Origin: Byssochlamys sp. IMV 00236
Taxonomy: Eukaryota > Ascomycota > Eurotiomycetes > Eurotiales > Thermoascaceae
Assembly: GCA_001931875.2 (NCBI GenBank)
Contig: MSJH02000817.1
Span: 186,001 to 250,000, forward strand
Length of the DNA stretch: 64,000 nucleotides
Direction of reading: 5' to 3'
This document shows, in pieces, positions 1 to 12,400 of this stretch (position 1 is its first letter; every line of letters starts with the position of its first letter). The position numbers and the translations under genes were made by a program. A model generated the notes under the pieces. It had not been told where the DNA came from. It made no database searches and saw only the letters and a list, made by a program, of their open reading frames with translations.

Positions 1-83
1 TATTGTTCTTCTCAGGTTCGCCGTGACGCGTGAGGCCCTTTCGTTGTCGAGGCACATGCCCTCGTCTCAATCCAGGGGAAAAG

Positions 84-1201
84 TTAGACTTCATGAAACC
101 ATCCATCATCCAACAACTCCCGTGCAGTTGGCCTATCTCTTGGGTCGAGTTTCATCACTTTTAGTACAAATTCCTTGTCTTCCTGAGAAATCTCCTGCGT
201 AGTCGTGAGATGAAAAGGCCTCAAAGTCTCCGGAGGGCTATTCTGCACGACCCATATGAGAACTGCCAGTCTCTCCTGGTCCGCGATTTCTTCATATGAT
301 TCTGGAAATGGACCGAAGCAGCGATGATGCTTCAGGAGAATCTTGATATCGTAATCGTCATGGTCTGGAGATACATCAGGTTTGAAGATGTGGAATCCTT
401 CCCCGTACAGGAGACTGATAAGCTAAGTATCTCGCAAGTGAAGCGTTAGTATTCAGACCCAAACAGTTTTGTGAGAAAATTGAAGACTTGCCATCGCGCC
501 AAAGGACCATATGTCTGTTGCAGTGTCCCATTTCATTTGAAGATGAGCTTCAGGGCTTCTGAAAATCGGTGTACCGATAGAGTCACCACGTTGAGCATGA
601 GACGAGTCAACGTGAACGGTGCTTCCAAAATCGGCGAGTTGGACATCTTGAAATCGAATATGGCCTTTGCCATAATTCACCAATACATTACTAGGCTTGA
701 TATCTATACTTTATCCTTATTAACTGAGCCCATACTGGTGAGAATCTTGCATAAGTGGAGTATACCAGTATGAACAAAGCCCTCATCGTGTAAAGTCGAA
801 AGGGCTCCAAGGACCTTTTTTGCGATATACTTTACTTCTGGACGGGTCAGACGCTGTTTGTTTGATGCATGTAAGACATCGTCATCCAGATATCTCAGGA
901 TAAGCGCATGATCAACTGATGATTCTTCGACTTCATCTAGAAGTGGGCGAATAGAGGTCGTCCTATCCTGAAAACGACGTAGGACATCCCGTTCATTTTG
1001 TAATCGGAAATGGGGAACGCTCTTAGCCACGAACTTCTCCTGTTTTTTTCTTCTTTGACCATCAGCAAGTGGCTGCGCAAGTAGGGTAGGAAACCAAGAA
1101 ACATACGTTGCAAGCCAAACACAATCCTGCAGTTGCTTGACAATGGTATAAACGCCCGTTCTGCCTTTCAGAACCTGGCCAAGAGTCAATGATGTAGCCA
1201 T
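84..1201 (-). CDS. Serine/threonine protein kinase-like protein
   Basis: This is a eukaryotic protein-kinase fold protein of about 310-328 residues. Visible elements are the ATP-anchoring lysine in KFVAKSV, the helix-C glutamate in LQNERDVL, a catalytic loop HTDIKPSNVLV (HTD instead of HRD, with the catalytic Asp and the Asn kept), DFG in LADFGST and the APE-like SPEAHL. The C-terminal lobe ends in DDGWFHEV, as in fungal SRPK-like kinases. Exons read 766-1201, 492-703 and 84-422. The intron at 704-765 is GT-AG and rejoins HT with DIKP. The intron at 423-491 uses a GC donor (GCAAGT) with branch sequence TACTAAC and rejoins SFGAM with LISLL. A further in-frame intron at about 1050/1053-1106 is likely, because the read-through residues do not look kinase-like. 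The start at 1201 precedes the glycine-loop region. It is probably active, but the substrate is unknown. Confidence 0.85.
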
Positions 1202-1536
1202 TTTGGAAGAATCTTGAGATGGGAAATCTGAACCAAAAAGCCCCGAGCTGAAGAAGATATGCCCAAGGCCAGAATAGCCAGAATAGGCACGTGATTGATA
1301 TCACTAAGTATGAATGCCAAGCCACAAGCGATAATGTAGACAAGTAGGTACCTGTATGAGACACAGAGAATTCCATTTAAAACCCCAGGTATTAGTTGAT
1401 TTAGTGACCTCTGATCGGACAATTCGGCTTACCTGGAAAATTACCCAATACTGGATCCACATTGCGGTCTACTCGCTGCTATGATCTATTACTTCAATTC
1501 TGATACCTATCGTACATATCCTCCAAGTATACTATT
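1202..1536. other. Intergenic spacer, no gene seen
   Basis: This spacer lies between the start of the kinase gene and the stop codon of the next minus-strand gene, so it should hold the kinase promoter and the 3' end of the Rossmann-fold gene. I see no coding signature, RNA gene or clear repeat in it. Confidence 0.6.
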
Positions 1537-2501
1537 TCAGGCGCCCACTTTAGCAATCCTTCTAAACGCCTTATTCGACACGGTTCTTCCCTCTCCACTG
1601 ATGCCATCTCCATGCAAAGGCTCACCATCACCCATAGCGAGGTCTGTCAGGAAACGTGCCAAATCCGGCGTTGGCGACACCATGTCTGGGCAGAGACACC
1701 TGAAAACAGGTCCAAGGCCGTTATTAAGGACTTTTCTCTGGAAGGTCTGCTGGTTTGGACGGGAGGAGATCGCCTTGAGAACCTCGGGGTGATTATGCGC
1801 GTCGACGAACGCTGGGCGGACAGAGTATGGCTTTAAGGCGGGGACATCCTTGGATAGCTTGAGAAGAGCTTCTTCAGCTTGGCCTTTGACGGTGCCGAAT
1901 AGTGGTGTGAGGAAGCCGGGGTTCGTGGTTGCCTGTCGGACGATGTCAGTTGTGTTCAGTTAGGTGTTCAATATTTATGAAAATCACAGCATGGTAAGAC
2001 TTACCCCTTCGCCTAATACGTATTCAGTATATATACCAGTTCATTATTACTGCGGGATGGAAAACGTACCAGAAACATATACGAACTTGAAAGAGTTCGA
2101 GAGACCTGAGAATGCTTTCGCAGCAGCCAGGGGATAGTCTAGAGTGATCTTGATATATTCTCTAGTAAAGGAAAAGAGTTATCATGAGGTATGCACTTTA
2201 TAGAATTATAAGGCCCGCCTCAAAGACTGTGCGCTACTTACTCCTTAGACACTTCACTTTGTGAAATACCCTGCGCCCAAATGCAGCCACTGGCACCCTT
2301 GAGCTTGTCCAACAGCTCCGAGGGATACTGAGAAAAGTCCCGATGTTCAATCACGGTCACATTTGGCTTGTTCTCGGCCATAGGCACCGGTCTGCGACTC
2401 AAGATGGATAAGTGGGATACCGACCCAGCAGGCAAGGAGAGGATATGCGCCAGGGCGGCGGAACCGACCAACCCAGTCGCACCAGTCAGGATGAGATGCA
2501 T
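1537..2501 (-). CDS. NAD(P)-binding Rossmann-fold protein (atypical SDR/NmrA-like)
   Basis: This is a 251-residue oxidoreductase-like protein of the atypical short-chain dehydrogenase type. The N-terminus MHLILTGATGLVGSAAL holds the dinucleotide-binding motif TGATGxxG; later segments (LKGASGCIWAQGIS, FKFVYVSGEGA) match the Rossmann strands of nucleoside-sugar-epimerase-like proteins. There are four exons: 2242-2501, 2070-2161, an 8-nt micro-exon at 2005-2012, and 1537-1932. Exon lengths of 260+92+8+396 nt keep one frame through every junction and end at TGA. An upstream in-frame methionine at 2588 exists, but the family motif starts directly at 2501. No catalytic YxxxK was recognised, so the enzyme activity is not assigned. 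It could equally be a regulatory NmrA-like protein. Confidence 0.82.
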
Positions 2502-3514
2502 TTTGGTCAGAGAATGAACGCCAAAAAGAAGGAAATAAAAATTGTTTGCGTTCATCACGTTCTCTGGTCCCTCTTTATAGAGGCGCATGCCTAATATTGG
2601 CTGTCATATTGGTTTCCGCGCTTATCTCCGAAAATGGTGTCAGCAGGCTGCAGATGGCGGTTCTTCTGACTGGCTGCAGCGGAGATTTGGATCATTTCGG
2701 CGGACGAAAACCAGGATGATGGTGCCCTATCTTATAAACCAAAGATACCGAAATATGGCGAGAAAAAGCAGAAAACAAACGGGGGTGATGTTTTGTTCTC
2801 ATCATGGTCACTCACGTGCCCCCGGATCTCCCCAGAATTTGAAGTGCTTAAGTTAAGTACTTAGCGGTGGATCACCGTCCACTCGTTGGGTCTAGACTAA
2901 CCGTCCCTTTTGCTCTAATTAACCTCAGTCTGGATAGAATAGGCGTGATGGGATGGTCTGGCTATAGAGTCAGGTTCATAGATACCGGAATCAGAACCAT
3001 GGAGATGTTTGCTGCGGCATTCGATGTACGCGTACATCATAACGCGCTGCAAGATGAAGAGAGGTGCTGATGTGGCATCGTCTCTCACACGTAACAGATA
3101 GACCCGAGGCATCAGATCTCGCGCCCTTCGTATTCTCCGTATGTTCTAGATGGACTCGAACGACAAGAGCTTCTACTCTAAGGCTCTAACTACCCAGTAA
3201 ATAAATAATCAGGGGAAGATCGAATATTTTCTCCAACCAGCCGTGAGCGATCCATGACTTCACCGCCTCGGGGAGCGCACGTGCGTGGACGGTACGCTGT
3301 CAAGGAAGCAGATCGATGGATATCGGATCGGCTATTTTGTTCCTGTGCGACGCCAATAATAATGTCATGCATCGATCTTCTCTGCCCGCGGTGATGCCGC
3401 AGAGCAATCCTTTCACTGATTGGATTCGCTGATCCTTTTTGACTGCTGTCGATATCGTTAGCATTCACCGTTGCGTTTTCTGTTGATCATGAACCCCCCG
3501 GTTTGCATGCCAGC
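2502..3514. promoter_or_regulatory. Divergent promoter region, about 1 kb
   Basis: The Rossmann-fold gene and the SPX-EXS gene are transcribed away from each other across this spacer. It includes mixed-composition DNA and a tRNA-like fragment on the minus strand near 3,130-3,195 that does not fold into a full cloverleaf. I cannot name any specific operator. Confidence 0.45.
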
Positions 3515-6500
3515 ATGAAATTCGCCAAGTCCGTTCCCCTTCATCCCTGTTTAGACGATATATATTGGCTAACTGGTCCCCAGGGAGCTCGAGGAGCAGC
3601 TGGTTCCCGAATGGCGAGCCAAATACTTGGACTATAAGGTCGGGATGACTAGCAGATGGCGGAATCTCTCTGGAGCATCTCACTGACATTCCCATACAGG
3701 CTGGCAAGAAGAAACTCAAGGCCCTCAATCGCGCCTTGCAGAAGATAAATCGAACCCCGCGGACCCCGCGAACGCCTCATACACCCCTTGCGCGCCGTTT
3801 CACCCAAAGTCTAACTACCAACGAACCCTACACTCCCACACGAGGACCAGACCGCTTCTCTGCAGCCGATGCCAATGGCAATGGAACGCCTCGAAGTCGC
3901 GCGACACCCGTGCCAGTTCCCGAACGGCAGCCGTTGAGGAGAACGGCATCACGGTTTGTGGACTCAGTGGGGTCCTACGGGAGTATCCTGGCGACACCGC
4001 CAGCAGTGGCTGAAGCGCCGGAGCTGCCATCTCTGGAACTGCCTGATCCTGCGATAGATCCTCGTGCCAACTACACATTTGAGGAAGACACTGGTGACGA
4101 CAAGTATGATAATGCGCCTACGCCGTCCTCGCGGATTCGGAGAACTGTGACTCTGGACAGTGAGACGCGGCCCTCTGGTGATGGCGGCTCCACACCCGGT
4201 TCGAGTAAAAAGAAAGGCGTAGGGTTCAAGGGCGGTTCGTCGCCGACAATGAGCTCTGTCAGAAAACATAGTCTCTTCAAACGAGTCCTCACCAGCGCGG
4301 GCGAATGGGAGTCACCACGACCTGGAAAAGGGTACCAGGATGCCTCTACAGAATTTGAGAGACGACAAGACGAGTTCTTCGAGTTTCTGGATAGCGAGTT
4401 AGATAAGATTGAGAATTTCTACAGGATGAAAGAGCAAGAAGCGACGAACCGCCTGCAAATTCTGCGGGAGCAACTTCATACAATGCGCGATCGTAGGATC
4501 GAGGAGGTTCTCGCGGCGAAGAAGGGCGTCAAGCAGAACAGCACCGGCAACGGCCATGGAAATGGGTTCCCTGGGCTCCATGGTGCCAAATGGAAGCTCC
4601 CAGTTGGCCCTCGCTTTGGAAAGAATTCCAAGGCGCTGGTGCAGATGATGACACCTTCCGCGCCGGCACCGATGGAATATCCAACTGTGGCAAGCCGCAG
4701 AGACTTCACGCGCCGACCAGAGTCTGAAGGGCCAGGTGTACCGTATCGGAGCGCAAAACGGAAGCTCAAGCTTGCATTGCAGGAGTTTTACCGGGGCCTG
4801 GAGCTGCTGAAGGCCTACACCTTTCTGAACCGGACTGCATTTCGGAAGATCAACAAGAAGTATGACAAGACGGTGTTTGCGCGTCCGCCGATGCGATACA
4901 TGACGGAGAAAGTAAACAAAGCCTATTTCGTGCAGAGTGAAATCGTCGAGAGTCATATAATAGCGGTCGAAGATCTCTATGCCCGTTATTTTGAACGTGG
5001 AAATCGCAAGATTGCAGTGGGAAAGCTGCGCAATGCGATGCAGAAGTCCGGAGATTACTCTGGCAGTACGTTCCGGACCGGCCTCATGGTCGCCGCAGGC
5101 CTAGTTTTCGGCATTCAAGGCCTAGTTTATGCTACACAGCTTCTTCGCGACCCTGATCCTGCGGTTCATAGCCAGACAAGCTACCTTCTCCAGGTTCGTT
5201 GCCCACCACCATTATATTCCTTTCTAACATGGGCTGACCTGGTACAGATATATGCGGGGTTTTTCCTTATTATCTTTCATTTTTTTCTGTTCTGCCTGGA
5301 TTGCATGATCTGGACAAGGACGAAAATAAATTATAGCTTCGTGTTTGAATTCGACTCCCGCCATGTCTTAGATTGGCGTCAGTTGACAGAGGTAAGCCCA
5401 ACAGAGTTTTGATCCGATATTGTGCGTACGTGCCTGACGTGAAACAGTTCCCAAGCTTTTGCCTTTTTCTGCTGGGTCTTTTCATGTGGCTCAACTTCTC
5501 GTGGTTGAACTGGATGTACATTTATTGGCCAGTTATACTGCTATTCTTGATTCTTCTGATAATATTCTTTCCTGCTCCTGTTATTTACCACCGAAGTCGA
5601 AAATGGTGGGCATATTCAAACGTAAGTCGAGTTGATTTCCGTACCGAGTGCAGATACTGATACGAGACAGTGGCGTCTTCTTCTTGCGGGGGTTTATCCG
5701 GTCGAGTTTCGCGATTTCTTTTTGGGAGATATGTATTGTTCTCAGACGTATTCCATGGGGGTAAGTCACGCAACCATGACTACGCCGGTTACTGCTGACA
5801 CTCTCAGAATATCGAGCTCTTCTTCTGTCTCTATGCAAACCGCTGGCGCAATCCGGTGCAATGCAACTCATCCCATTCACGCTTATTAGGCTTCTTTACC
5901 ACTCTTCCGTCCGTATGGCGTGGCCTCCAGTGTCTCCGCAGATACCGTGATTCAAAAAGCGCATTCCCCCATCTCGCCAACTTTGCAAAATACACATGTG
6001 GTATCCTATACTACATGACACTGAGTTTCTACCGGATCCATAAATACGCAAGTTACCAGGGTTTATTCATCACATTTGCATTTGTAAATGCCATTTATAC
6101 TTCCATTTGGGACGTTGCGATGGATTGGAGTTTATGTAACCCATACGCAAAGAACCGATTTCTGCGGGAAATCTTGGCCTTCCGCAAAGCTTGGATATAT
6201 TATGTGGCCATGGTCCTGGATGTGGTGATACGATTCAATTGGATATTCTATGCTATCTTTGCCTCTGATATGCAGCACTCAGCCGTCCTGAGCTTTTTCG
6301 TCTCACTTTCCGAAGTTTTTCGCCGAGGCATGTGGACTATTTTCCGCGTGGAGAACGAGCACTGCACCAACGTTCACCTCTTTCGCGCGTCCAGGGATGT
6401 ACCGCTCCCTTACCCGATTCCCTCAGCAGGTCCAATTGATTCTGCTGAAGCTCACCCATCGCCGGACGATGTGCAGTTGCAGGAGAGGCCAACAACCGGC

Positions 6501-6824
6501 GCAGTTCCAGCAGAAAGTACAGCCATTGACGTCGAGCATGGCATACAACCGGCCATGCGCCCGTCTATACGTCAGCGCCATATGTCATTTGTGGATGGCA
6601 TTCACCGAATCGGCAACATCGTCACAGCTGCTCACGCTCAAGATTTCGTACGGAAAAAGAAGCCTGATCCATTGTCTGGGAACGAGATGCGTCACGAGGA
6701 GTCGCATAGTCCTGACACCAGTGAAGAGGAAGAAGAAGGCGACTCCGGCCCAGCAGATGAAGCAACATTATTAGGAGAGCTGCCCAATCCGCGCGCATTA
6801 GACGACAACTTCTCCAGGCACTGA
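3515..6824 (+). CDS. SPX-EXS domain protein, Syg1/XPR1-like (phosphate/inositol-phosphate sensing exporter)
   Basis: This is a 995-residue membrane protein. The N-terminus MKFAKELEEQLVPEWRAKY, followed by a Lys-rich helix (AGKKKLKALNRALQK), is the classic SPX start, which binds inositol pyrophosphates. A long Pro/Ser/Thr-rich insertion separates the SPX helices; SPX resumes around EFFEFLDSELDKIENFY and ALQEFYRGLELLKAY. The C-terminal half is an EXS domain with several hydrophobic helices (PSFCLFLLGLFMWLNF, FLILLIIFFPAPVIY), ending in an acidic tail. Exons: 3515-3528, 3584-3638, 3700-5193, 5248-5391, 5448-5621, 5671-5760 and 5808-6824. The intron at 5194-5247 is 54 nt and free of stops. By family (yeast Syg1, animal XPR1, plant PHO1) a role in phosphate export or homeostasis at the plasma or Golgi membrane is expected; that is inferred. 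Confidence 0.93.
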
Positions 6825-7841
6825 TGATCATATAATGCTTTCTCCGTATGCATCTAACGGCATTCCTGCAATATCGAGTGTGATGACTTGCTATATTCTC
6901 GTGTTCTTAGATATACCTTTTCTATTTAGAGTTATCTTAATCTGCATATAATGATCCCAAAGGCTAAAAATTGTTGTAGAGTCCTTCAATTATTTCCTAG
7001 TCTAATTAGGAGACCAGTCCATGATCATCAGATAGAGCTTCTTATTCAACCTGAGGTACACTCGTTGAGCTGAACCAGAGAAACTGTAACTGAACCGCCC
7101 CTTCTAATTCTTCTCAGTAACATTCTCTTAGAACTTCAACTAAGAAACTATCACGACCATAATGGAATTATACCGTCAAGAGCTCATCACCTCGCCTCCC
7201 TAATACGGGGAGAACCCAGCGTCGTGGAACGAAACTTGAGATGATACGTGAGATAATCTGGCAATAACTAAAAGAGAAGATCTTTTAGATAGCTATATAG
7301 GATTCCTTCAGACTGCTAAGCAGAGGTGTAATGATCCGTTCTAATCGGATATCTCTCCCGTACGTAAAGAATCTCTCTATGCGCGCTCTACACATACATG
7401 ACCGACTTCTCGAGAGCGGTCTTGTTCAACTGATAACTTTTTTTGGCGGAGTCCCGACCGACCTGGACTATGAATATGATGCGGTAATGGTGAATTTTCT
7501 ACGACGACTTGCGTTTGGTTACGAGATTCCGCAAGTGGCTGAGAATATAACATCATCAATAAATCGGTACGATTGTTCTCTATAGAATACGCTCTTCAAA
7601 TACTGACCAGGCATCCCTAGAACCGGATCACGGCCAGCGTCAAGGAGGGTGCTCAAAGAGATACTGTCAGATCCCACGGCTCCTACAGGGGGCAAGCTGC
7701 AAACCTGCTGAGTTCCGCTGCTGTGTTACCTATACAAACCGGATAGCAGCTCCAACGGGATGCCACCTGCATCGACCTGCATGGAATCAATAAAGACGGG
7801 AGAAGAACCATGGATCAGTTTAATTAGATGTTCAGCTCAGC
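6825..7841. other. Gene-poor spacer with one unrecognised open stretch
   Basis: Most of this region shows no coding pattern. On the plus strand, 7331-7585 is open for 84 codons (contains LITFFGGVPTDLDYEYD and FLRRLAFGYEIPQ) and looks protein-like in composition. It has no recognised homology and no flanking exons that I could join. It may be a remnant of a decayed gene or a small orphan gene. Confidence 0.3.
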
Positions 7842-8690
7842 TCAGAATAGCCGAGGCATTTGGATAGAGTCGTTGGGCATAAATAGCTGGTAGATTTCGG
7901 TGTCAATTAGTTCTCCAAGCAATCCAGAGATCATTCCCTTTTCATATGCTTTCTCAAATCTTTGCTTCCGTGATCCTAGATCTTCACAGATACGCGATAG
8001 AGCCTGTTAGGTGTTTGATAGGAGAGTAGCCATTAGAAATAAGACAGCATTACATACTTGATTTTGTGAGATTTTCAAGAAGGGAAATATTTCTGGGAGA
8101 ACAAAATAGTTCCATATAAGGAACCTTCCTTGTTAAGCTGAAAGCAGCAAGCAGAGTATGGTAGTTTGTAGACGTGCCACCTGCTCAAGTGTGGTCTTCG
8201 AAGACGTTCCGCCGTTTAAGAAATCCTTAACCAGTGCACTGAATCAAATAAGTATGAATGCGCCCTGAGTATTCTTTTTCTATTTACCTACACTTTGTGT
8301 ATTGATATAGGAGTCAAATAGATCTAACTGCCAAAACTAGACTAGAGGATTTGAGTATGAGGGTTTGCTTTACGCATCTCCGGGATAAGACACTGGCGAA
8401 AGTACGAGTATCTAATAACCACTCTGTTTGTATTAATATTGACGGGAATAGATTTTTATTGGAGCCACGATAGGCGTCGGTCATAGTCTTGCTGGAAAAT
8501 GGTGGAAAGCAACATTCGGTAATCATTTCCAGTAAGAGAAAAAGAGAACTTAGATGAGCTCGTTGCAGACTCAAATTAAAGTTCGATTCTATGAAGCTAG
8601 CCAAGGTACGAGAATACTCTACTTAATTGAGATCAGGAAATTCTACTTACTATCCAGTGTGGAGTTTCTCAACCGCTAGACTGGAAACGC
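7842..8690 (-). pseudogene. Decayed multi-exon gene of unknown family
   Basis: Three coding-like blocks lie in line on the minus strand, with intron-like junctions between them. They are 8314-8604 (contains LHTG/FIESNFNLSLQRAHLSS across a probable upstream junction), about 8060-8235 (ALVKDFLNGGTSSKTTLEQ, later FLIWNYFVLPEIFPFLK) and 7842-8010 (ARICEDLG-type start, KAYEKGMISGLLGELID, ending PRLF and TGA). The middle block has an in-frame TAA just before QGRFLIW, the first block ends in an early stop, and no initiating methionine is visible upstream of 8690. These breaks suggest a pseudogene. An undetected intron over the internal stop is the main alternative. The family is not recognised. Confidence 0.45.
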
Positions 8691-9422
8691 CCTTCGCCTT
8701 TACTTATCCTAATGGTCCCCGGCAATCGACTATAATCCAGCTACACGCCGATTAATCAGCAGCGAGTCCAAGCGAACCCCGACTATTATATATGGTCTGA
8801 TCTTCTTTCCCTCGTTTCCTCTTTGTCTCCCTTGTTATTGATTCTGTGAGCACCATGGCTAGTCTGAGTGGCTTAGCGCAGGTGCTCTCTGCCTAAACTG
8901 CGCCGTTACAATTCCCACTAAACATTTCAGCCTTGATGACGTGGCGCTTTTCAGCACTCAATTACAGCTGCTTTCTCAGGGAATGTGAAAACTCTACCCC
9001 ATTGTGAAAATGGGCGGTGTGATAGAGTACATACTCTTTTCCTGGCAAGAACGGCTTCTATTAGGTATACAGTACATGCCTAGGAAAAAGTACTCCAAAA
9101 ACGCAAAAACAGGCTTTCTTTTGCTACCAAATGTCATCATAGACATATACTCAGCGAAACAAAGCCACAATTGGTCCGTGCTCTAAGTACATACAACCCA
9201 TCGAGGGCGAGAGCCTTGTGATAACGCCCATCAGACTGGCAGGGGTCCGAGCTGCGAGGCTGAGTCCCTCTCCCACGTCCGCCGCTGTGCGAGACAATAA
9301 CCTCCAGCAACTTCTACCTTGTGCAATCCGCTGCAGATTCGTGTTATGCGACGATGAAATGTTAGAGATCCAGGCAGACCAACTAGGAGTTCTCCTTTTT
9401 GGTCGACTGGCAGAAAGCCATC
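8691..9422. promoter_or_regulatory. Upstream region of the NLR gene, with TATA-like motif and short upstream ORF
   Basis: A TATA-like run, TATTATATATGG, at 8784-8795 is followed by a pyrimidine-rich leader and an ATG in a strong context (CACCATGG, ATG at 8854). That ATG opens only a 13-codon reading frame (MASLSGLAQVLSA, then stop). It could be an upstream ORF in a long leader of the receptor gene, or the stub of a lost gene. No other gene is seen before 9423. Confidence 0.35.
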
Positions 9423-12400
9423 ATGAAACGAACTCGTCCTCGGACTGAAGACTTTACGGTAGGATGGATATCCGCTTTGCCTCTCGAGTACGCTGCCGCC
9501 AAAGCAATGCTCGATGAAGAATACGAGGGCGACGGCCATATGGTCCAGTACACACTCGGGCGTATTCACGATCACAATGTTGTCATGGCCTGCTTACCAG
9601 CCGGGCAGATTGGAACAAATGCAGCAGCGACAACCGCGGCAGTGATGCGGTCCACATTCCCAGCTCTTCGATTCGGTCTTCTTGTGGGAATTGGAGGGGG
9701 GGTTCCGAGCAAAGATGCCGATATTCGACTTGGTGATGTCGTGATAAGCCAACCGCAAGGGAGATACGGAGGTGTTGTCCAATACGATCTAGGGAAAACT
9801 GTCGCTGGAGGAGTGCATGTTCCAACAGGTCTTATGAATGCGCCATCACGGGAATTGCTTACCGCTGTATCAATTTTGCGGTCGAAGCAAACTGCGGGAA
9901 GGAGTAATCTTTCACAGTATCTTTCCAAACTATGTCAACTTACCGAGTTTAGTCGATACAACAACGGTCCCGACATTCTGTTCGATCCTCTATATGACCA
10001 TGTCGGCGAAACATGCGATGAATGCGATCAAGCAATGATCATACCACGAGCGCCACGAAACAGTGATGAACCCCGTATTCACTTTGGTACCATAGCTTCA
10101 GGAAACCAAGTCATCAAAGATGGGACAACAAGAGAGAGGCTCAGTGCTGAGTTTGGAGGTGTTCTCTGCTTCGAAATGGAAGCTGCAGGTTTGATGAACC
10201 AGATTGACTGCCTTGTCATCCGCGGCATTTGCGACTATTCAGATTCGCATAAGAACAAGAAGTGGCAACCATTTGCTGCTGCCGCCGCTGCTGCTTGCGC
10301 AAAAGAGATCCTATCATCTGTCCCTAGTGGTTCACGTGGTAGTGACCTTAATAAACCTCAAAATGAGCTTCCCGTGACAGATATGGCTCACTCGAATCAA
10401 TCCAAATCGGTAGAAGAGCGGTCGACCTATATGGACTCATTGAGATTTGAGCAAATGCAGTCTAGACAAGAAACAATCAAGAATGCTCATGTCAGGACAT
10501 GTCGGTGGTTACTTGACAGATCTGAATATAAGGACTGGCTTGATTTTGACAAATTCGACGATCACAAAGGCTTTCTGTGGATCAAAGGGAAACCAGCGAC
10601 AGGAAAATCAACCATCATGAAATTCGTCTATACGCAGGCTGTCAAGAAGATGAGAGATAAAATTCTTATCTCGTTTTTCTTCAATGCCAGGGGTGAAGAA
10701 ATGGAAAAGTCTGTATTAGGAATGTATCGATCACTTTTATGGCAGCTGCTTCACAAGCTTCCCGACCTTCAAGTTGTATTTGACGCATTAAACTTAATGC
10801 AGCCGATTACTATCGAATCTCACAAATGGGGACTTGAAAACACCCAAAGTCTCTTGGAGGATGCGATTGAACGACTTGGACAGCGGTCCTTGATGTGTTT
10901 TGTTGATGCCCTTGACGAATGTGAGGAGGATCAGGTACGAGACATGATATCATTTTTCGAACAACTTGGAGAAGTGGCTCTTCAATCAGGTTGCCAGTTA
11001 AACGTATGCTTTTCCAGCAGGCATTATCCTCATATTTCAATGTCAGCCGGGATTGAATTGGTCCTAGAAGATCAAGACGATCATGAGCGAGATATTCAGA
11101 GTTATATACAAAGTCAACTCAGGGTTGGGAGGGGTAAAAAGGCTAAAGAGATCCAGGATGATGTACTTGAGAGGGCGTCAGGGATCTTTTTATGGGTCGT
11201 CCTGGTCGTGCAAATGCTCAACAAACTGATCGATCATGGTCAGATGCATAAAGTTCCACAGGAGCTACTCAAGATTCCTAATGGGTTGCATGAACTTCTA
11301 GAGGATATCCTAATGAGAGGAGAGCGCAACATGTCAGAAATGGTTCTGTGTCTGCAATGGATCTTGTACGCGAAACGCCCGCTGAGTTGCGAAGAGCTCT
11401 ACTTTGCTATACTGTCCGGGATAGAACCTGAGCTTGAATCCTTCACTAGGTCGAATCCAGAAATTACCAAAGCGCTTATGAAAAGGTTTATTCTCGATTC
11501 ATCCAAAGGACTGGCCGAAGAAACGAAATCGAAAAAACCTACAATTCAATTCATTCATGAATCTGTGCGTGACATTCTACTCAAGGAAAACATTCTCGAT
11601 AAGATCGGGATCCATTCCAGCAGCAATTTCCCTGCTCTGAGCCATGACTCTCTGAAGAAATGTTGCTTATCTTACATGCGACTTGGCGTATCATTCGACC
11701 TAATGGAACCTCTCCCAAAAGCTTCATCTGACGAAGCAAGGGATCTTCGCCAACGAACAATCGAAAGACTCCCTTTCCTTCAATACGCAGTGCAGCATGT
11801 CCTGCATCACTCCAATGCCTCTGAGAAGTATGGAGTCTCGCAAGACGCCTTTCTAGAAGCATTCCCTCTCGACGTATGGATCACTTTGAATAACCTGTTT
11901 GAGATATATGAAGTGCGTCGATACACGCCTCACGCAAGTCAGTTATACATTTTCGCAGACAAGGATCTGTCAAGTCTTATCCATGTTGTGCTTCGACATG
12001 TTCCTGTTATACATGTCGAAGGCGAAAGATACAGGTGGCCGCTGCTAGCAGCCATAGTCCACAAAAACGAAGATGCTGTAAAAGCAATCTTGGAACCGGA
12101 CCCCAGTCTAAACACCAAAACCGCAATATCAATTGATAATATACCTTTCCCCCCTTCGACAGAATACCAAGATGCGATCAATCATATGCTTAACCTTGGA
12201 GAGGATGTTTCCAGAAGGGGGTTCTCTATTCAGTCCTATGCCATACAGCATAGAAATTGGGCCATTCTCAAGGTCCTGTTTGCATCCAGGGCATATGCAA
12301 ATTCTCGAATCGAATTGGGGAATGCAATGATCTTTTTCGAAGCAGAACATGTGAATGCAGAGATGGTCCAAATACTACTTCAAAACGGTGCAGATACCGA

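Noticed and set aside
3130..3195. tRNA-like sequence on the minus strand (GGGTAGTTAGAGC D-arm-like, GTTCGAGTC T-loop-like)
   Set aside because: The spacing between the two arms is too short, the T-stem does not pair and no acceptor stem forms. It may be a tRNA-derived relic, but cannot be called a gene.
4399..4956. 185-codon minus-strand open frame inside the SPX-EXS gene
   Set aside because: It is antisense to a well-supported exon and shows no family features.
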